Positions 1 to 5,368 of a stretch of DNA of 5,368 nt are shown here, one piece after another. Below the pieces are notes generated by a model. The model searched no databases, had not been told where the DNA came from, and saw only the letters and a list, made by a program, of their open reading frames with translations. The stretch is from Mucilaginibacter sp. (GTDB lineage: Bacteria; Bacteroidota; Bacteroidia; Sphingobacteriales; Sphingobacteriaceae). The translations under genes were made by a program, and so were the position numbers. The DNA lies in assembly GCA_014376655.1 (NCBI GenBank), contig JACMRC010000269.1, positions 1 through 5,368 of the forward strand, given 5' to 3'. The stretch's first letter is position 1; every line of letters starts with the position of its first letter.

Positions 1-462
1 AACCTGGAGAAATTCGCGAAGACTGTACCATCTGCTAAAAAGATAGGTGTTGCCAAGCTGCCCGGTTATACCTTTGTGTTTAACAGTACCGGCGAGGATG
101 AATCGGCCAAAGCCAATGTGATGAGATCGTTTGATAAGGATGCTATAGTTTGGGGTACGCTTATTGAGCTGGATGATGAAGAACGAAGCAACTTTCATGA
201 TCCTTTATGGAACACCACCCTGAAACTTGAATACGCCCTATGTTTTGATCTCAATGATAATATATACCATGCCGAGATCTTTGTAACACAGCCGCATGCT
301 ATCAGTCTGCACCTGTTGCCGTACGATTGGTATCACGCTAAAATATTAAAGCTGGCCAAGGATGCTGATCTGCCCGCCCAATACATCAGCCAGATAGCCA
401 TAATGCCCTATAAGATAGACCCGGACGAGGTACGCCGACATCGGAGGTTGAAGAATCTGTAA
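1..462 (+). CDS. Gamma-glutamylcyclotransferase-fold protein, 5' end outside the window
   Basis: The frame is open from base 1, so this is the last 153 residues of a gene that begins upstream. The GTG at 76 is unlikely to be the start, because residues before it (for example VPSAKKIGVAKLPGYTFVFN, visible residues 9-28) already match the N-terminal strands of GGCT-family proteins. Those follow the YGSN substrate-binding loop, which is probably just off the left edge. VWG at visible residues 49-51 matches the conserved central strand. GGCT enzymes cyclise the gamma-glutamyl group of small peptides or amines to 5-oxoproline in the cytoplasm. By my hand alignment to human GGCT, the catalytic Glu of the LDEQEG segment falls in a segment reading FHDPLW, so activity is doubtful. 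The C-terminus is basic and hydrophilic, with no membrane segment. The gene converges on the secreted-protein gene at 572-967. The fold assignment is fairly secure; function is not. Confidence 0.75.
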   Translation, partial: NLEKFAKTVPSAKKIGVAKLPGYTFVFNSTGEDESAKANVMRSFDKDAIVWGTLIELDDEERSNFHDPLWNTTLKLEYALCFDLNDNIYHAEIFVTQPHAISLHLLPYDWYHAKILKLAKDADLPAQYISQIAIMPYKIDPDEVRRHRRLKNL

Positions 463-3400
463 TCACAGATTAACTTGATTTGTATGGTTAGTGAGATGTA
501 AATAATTAAGGTTGATTTATATGATTTTTTTTTCAGAATCATATAAATCAACCAATCCGTTTAATCTGTGATTAGCCTTTTGTTGGCGGTGTATCCATAG
601 ATTGGTCACCACCACGCTTTTTCATTTTAGCTTTACGTGTTTCCTTTAATTGTACGTATGTTTTTTGCTGATCGGCAGTAAGCACCGCGTTAACCTGCTC
701 TTCTGATGTTTGCATTAATGCTTTTATCGTCTGCCTGTTTGCTTTTTTATCGCCAGTATTGTTTGCCTTTAAACTGTCTACCTTATTGGCCCTCGCTAAT
801 AGGATTGTATTAATCTTTTCAGATTGTGCAGCATCAAGGTTTAAGTTTTTCTGTAACGCTTTCATCTGGTGACCCACGCGCTGGTCTGCTGACTTAGTTA
901 AAAGTTGTGCATTTGCAAACATTACCGACCCTGCCAGTAAACCTGCAATTAAAAGTAATTTCTTCATGTTTCTCATTTGTGTTTGTACAGGTAGTTGGAT
1001 AGTGGGATAGTTAAAAGGTTTAATATTAAACAAAAAAGGCTCCTACGGTAGTAGGAGCCTCGCTATAATTGTAATATTCTATTATAACAAATTGCTATCA
1101 GTAAGTACCTGGTTCATGGCACGGACAGCATCAGCGCTTTTGTTAAATGATGCTTGCTCATCGGCAGTTAATTTAAAATCAACCACTTTTTCCCATCCAC
1201 CTTTACCTAATATAACCGGCACTACTAATGAGATGTCTTTTTGGCCATACTCGCCGTCTAAAGCAACACCGCATGATATCAGTTTCTTTTGGTCGCGTAC
1301 AATAGCTTCAACCATAAACGCAGTACCCGCGCCCGGTGCGTACCAGGCAGATGTACCGATCAACCCGGTTAAAGTAGCACCACCAACCATAGTAGCTTTA
1401 ACTATTTTGTCTTGCTGTTCCTGGCTTAAAAACTGTGTAACCGGGATACTGTTCCAGGTAGCGTGGTTTATCAATGGGATCATGGTGGTATCACCGTGGC
1501 CGCCAATAACAACCGCGTTTAAATCAGCTGGCGAGCAGCCTAATTCCTGGCTCAGGTAATATTTAAACCTTGCCGAATCTAACGCGCCACCCATACCTAT
1601 AATACGATTCTTAGGTAAGCCCGATGTTTTAAGGGTAAGGTAGTTCATTGTATCCATTGGGTTTGAAACCACAATGATGATGGTGTTAGGCGAATATTTC
1701 AAAACGTTTTCGGTAACGCTCTTTACTATACCTGCATTTACACCTATTAGTTCCTCGCGGGTCATGCCGGGTTTACGTGGCAGGCCAGAGGTTATAATAA
1801 CAACTTCCGAATCGGCAGTAGCTGCATAATCATTGGTAACGCCTTTTATTTTAGTATCAAACTCTAACAGGGCAGAGGTTTGCATCATGTCGATAGCCTT
1901 GCCTTCGGCAAAACCCTCGCGGATGTCTAATAAAATAAGTTCTTCGGCTAATTCTTTCCTGGCGATGTTATCCGCACATGTAGCACCTACTGCACCGGCA
2001 CCAACAACTGTTATTTTCATAGTATTTTGATTTTATAAAGAAGGAATTTAATTGCGTGCAATTTTAGTAAAAATTTATAAAATACTGTCGCTGCATTGTT
2101 AAAATAGCATTATTAATACATAAACACGCCGTTTTATGCTTTTAATAAATTAATAATGGTGATTTACAACATTGTTGTATAATGTTATTGTTTGTTAGTT
2201 TAATTTTTATAGAAATTAGTAAAAACAGCTGATTTGTATTTTTTAGTGCTTTATTTTACTGTTTTTGCCATCATTGAATAGTTTTATTGTAACAATTTAT
2301 ATTTTTTTTAACTTTTTTTGATAAATTTTGTAAAAAATAGAAATATTAATATAAATTTGCTACCATATACTTAGACAACGCGCTAAAAAATATAATCTGA
2401 ATCAAACTTTACAAAATAACTTAAAAAAATGGCAGCAAAACTCGAGTACATCTGGCTTGATGGATACAAACCAACTCAAAGCCTTCGTAGCAAAACAAAA
2501 ATTGAAAAAGATTTCAGCGGTAAATTAGAAGATTGCCCGCTTTGGAGCTTTGATGGTTCATCAACAGAGCAGGCACCGGGTGGCTCGTCTGATTGTGTTT
2601 TAAAGCCGGTATTTATTTGCCCTGATCCGCAAAGAAAAGAAGCTTACTTGGTAATGTGCGAAGTATTGGATTCAAAAGGAAAACCACACGAGTCAAACGG
2701 ACGTGCGCTTATCCAGGATGATGACAATGATTTTTGGTTTGGTTTTGAGCAAGAGTATTTCTTATGGGATCCTAAAACCGACAAACCTCTTGGTTTCCCG
2801 GCTGCTGGTTACCCTGCACCACAAGGCCCATACTATTGTTCAGTAGGTGCTAACAATGCATACGGTCGCGAAATTGTTGAAGAACACTTAGACGTATGTT
2901 TAGAAGCAGGCTTAAACGTTGAAGGTATCAATGCAGAAGTTGCAGCTGGTCAATGGGAATTCCAGATCTTCTCTAAAGGCGCTAAAGATGCAGGTGATCA
3001 AATTTGGGTTGCACGTTATTTATTAGAAAGAATAGGCGAAAGCTACGGCGTGTCAATTAACTGGCATTGCAAACCATTAGGTACTTTAGACTGGAATGGT
3101 TCTGGTATGCATGCTAACTTCTCAAATACATTATTACGTACCGCAAACAGCGAAGCTAAATTTAAAGCAGTTTGCGAGGCTTTCCGCCCTGCAGTTGCTG
3201 AGTGCGTTGCTGTATATGGCGCACATAACGAATTGCGTTTAACAGGTAAACACGAAACAGCTTCTATAACTGATTTTAGCTATGGTGTATCAGATCGTGG
3301 TGCTTCTATCCGTATACCATTGTATACTGTAGATCACGCATGGAGTGGTTACTTAGAAGATCGTCGTCCTAACTCGGCTGCCGATCCATATAAAGTAGCT

Positions 3401-5368
3401 GCAGTTATCATTAAAACTGTAAAAACAGCTAAAGTTTAATACTTAGCTAATTAAATATTAATGCAAATAGCGATGGGTTTTAACCCATCGCTATTTTTGT
3501 TTTATATAGCTTTTGTAATCGCTCGATGTGATTTCTGTTAACCCCTCAACAGACAAATTAAATAGATATACCCAACAGTTTCTTATTCCATCCGAAGTTT
3601 CAACCGGCAATAGTTCGCGGATAAAAAGATTAGGTTGGTCCTGGTCGGGGCCAAAGCCTTCGTAATCATCTAATAAAGTAAATGTTTCAGTATTATTTAA
3701 TTTGTAGATAGTCCCCGTAATGGGATAACCATTTTCACTGTCAATTATAGCACCAGGATATTCGCCGATATCATATAATCTGCCTTTAAAACTCCCTGAA
3801 CCAATAAGGATTGAATTGTTGTTTAAATACGTGACAAATTCATTGTCGGCATCTAATAACGATCCGTACACAAACAAAAACTCATTTATCATCTTTAAAT
3901 ATAAAATTTTAGGTTAGGATAACTATCTTGCTTAATATTGAATGATTTTTATCCGCGCCATGAACGAGCATCAAATTACAGCATATGTACAAGAAAACAA
4001 CATACAAAAAATAAAATTTGCCTTTGCAGATATTGATGGGGTATTGCGCGGTAAAGTGATCCACACCAAAAAATTCCTTGATGGTTTGCAAAGTGGTTAT
4101 GGTTTTTGCGATGTGGTTTTTGGCTGGGACAGCAGCGATGTATGTTATGATAACGTAGAGCTTACAGGCTGGCACACCGGCTATCCGGATAAGGCTTGCC
4201 ATATTGATCTTTCAACTTTTCGCCAGGTGCCGTGGCAGGATAACATCCCTCTTTTTATTGGCGATTTTAGCGATGCCAATGGTAAAGGTTTAGCAGCCTG
4301 TCCGCGTAGCTTATTGAAACGAATTACTAAAGAATGTGAAGCGTTAGGCTATCACCCCGAGTTTGCGCAGGAGTTTGAATGGTTCAATTTTAGGGAAACA
4401 CCCCAGAGTTTGCAAGATAAAAGCTTTACCAACCTTGAGCCGTTAACGCCGGGGATGTTTGGGTATTCTATATTACGGACATCAGAAAATAGCGAGTTTT
4501 GCGACGACCTGGTTGATCTGCTGGCTAAATTTAATATTCCCTTAGAGGGTTTTCATACCGAAACAGGGCCGGGCGTATATGAAGCTGCTATACTGCATAG
4601 CCACGTTATGGAGGCCGCAGATAGGGCGGCGCTTTTAAAAACTGCGGTTAAAGAAATTGCTTATAAGCATGGCATAGTTGCCACTTTTATGGCTAAGTGG
4701 AATGAGAATCTTCCGGGCTGTGGTGGCCATATCCACCAAAGCCTATGGGACAGAAATCAAACTAAAAACTTGTTTTATGATGGTAAAGACATTAATAAAA
4801 TGAGCGAAATACATAAACAATACTTAGCGGGCCAGTTATATTGCCTGCCGCATATATTGCCAATGTATGCACCTACTATAAACAGTTATAAGCGTTTAAT
4901 TGAAGGTGCATGGGCACCAACTACTATAACCTGGGCGGTTGAAAACAGGACGACTGCTTTCCGTGTGCTTAACTCGGCAGAAGAATACACCCGTTTAGAA
5001 ACCCGGATCCCGGGTGCCGATACTAATCCATATTTGGCAATGGCTGCCGCGTTGGCATCCGGCTTGTATGGTATAAAAAACAAACTGAGTTTAGATGTGC
5101 CGCAAACTGTAGGTAATGGTTACCAAAACACATCAAATGGTAGCATACAACCAAACTTGCATGCCGCAACTTTGGATATGAAAAATTCGGCTATTGCTAA
5201 AGAGATCTTAGGAGCTGATTTTGTAGAGCACTTTACACAAACCCGTTTATGGGAATGTAAACAGTTTGCCAAAAGCGTTACCGATTGGGAGCTGAAAAGA
5301 TACTTTGAAATAATATAAACCAATTATAACCTGTATTTAAATGCGTTTTATCCAAAAGGCTGTAGCCT

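Overview
The window looks like chromosomal DNA from a member of the Bacteroidota, most plausibly the Sphingobacteriaceae (Mucilaginibacter/Pedobacter-like). This rests on A/T-rich leaders without Shine-Dalgarno sequences, a Bacteroidota-type promoter (TTTG...TAnnTTTG) before the glutamine synthetase gene, a bacterial class II glutamine synthetase, and an LDH-like malate dehydrogenase. The genus is inferred from recalled protein resemblance, not from a search. I see no phage, transposase, CRISPR, rRNA or tRNA signals.

Layout from left to right. The 3' part of a gamma-glutamylcyclotransferase (GGCT)-fold gene (+) runs in from the left edge. It converges on a small secreted Spy/CpxP-like helical protein gene (-). 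The gap between them is filled by a nested inverted repeat whose outer ends supply both genes' stop codons. Next comes malate dehydrogenase (-) with a strong intrinsic terminator. An AT-rich divergent control region of about 400 bp follows, holding a recognisable promoter and several palindromes. A class II glutamine synthetase (+) comes next and converges on a small, apparently catalytically intact GGCT/GGACT-like gene (-), the two sharing one terminator hairpin. That small gene is divergent from a second glutamine synthetase-fold enzyme (+), whose ammonium-binding elements are replaced. The last 50 bases hold no definite gene.

The theme is gamma-glutamyl chemistry. A canonical glutamine-forming enzyme sits beside a GS-like ligase that probably joins glutamate to an amine other than ammonia. 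Between them is a small cyclotransferase of the family that releases such gamma-glutamyl groups as 5-oxoproline. Malate dehydrogenase feeds the TCA cycle and so, indirectly, the 2-oxoglutarate/glutamate pool. The most interesting hypothesis is that the divergent ligase/cyclotransferase pair forms an amine gamma-glutamylation and deglutamylation cycle, formally like the BtrJ/BtrG protection and deprotection steps of butirosin biosynthesis. This is inference from motifs and gene order; the amine substrate cannot be read from the sequence.
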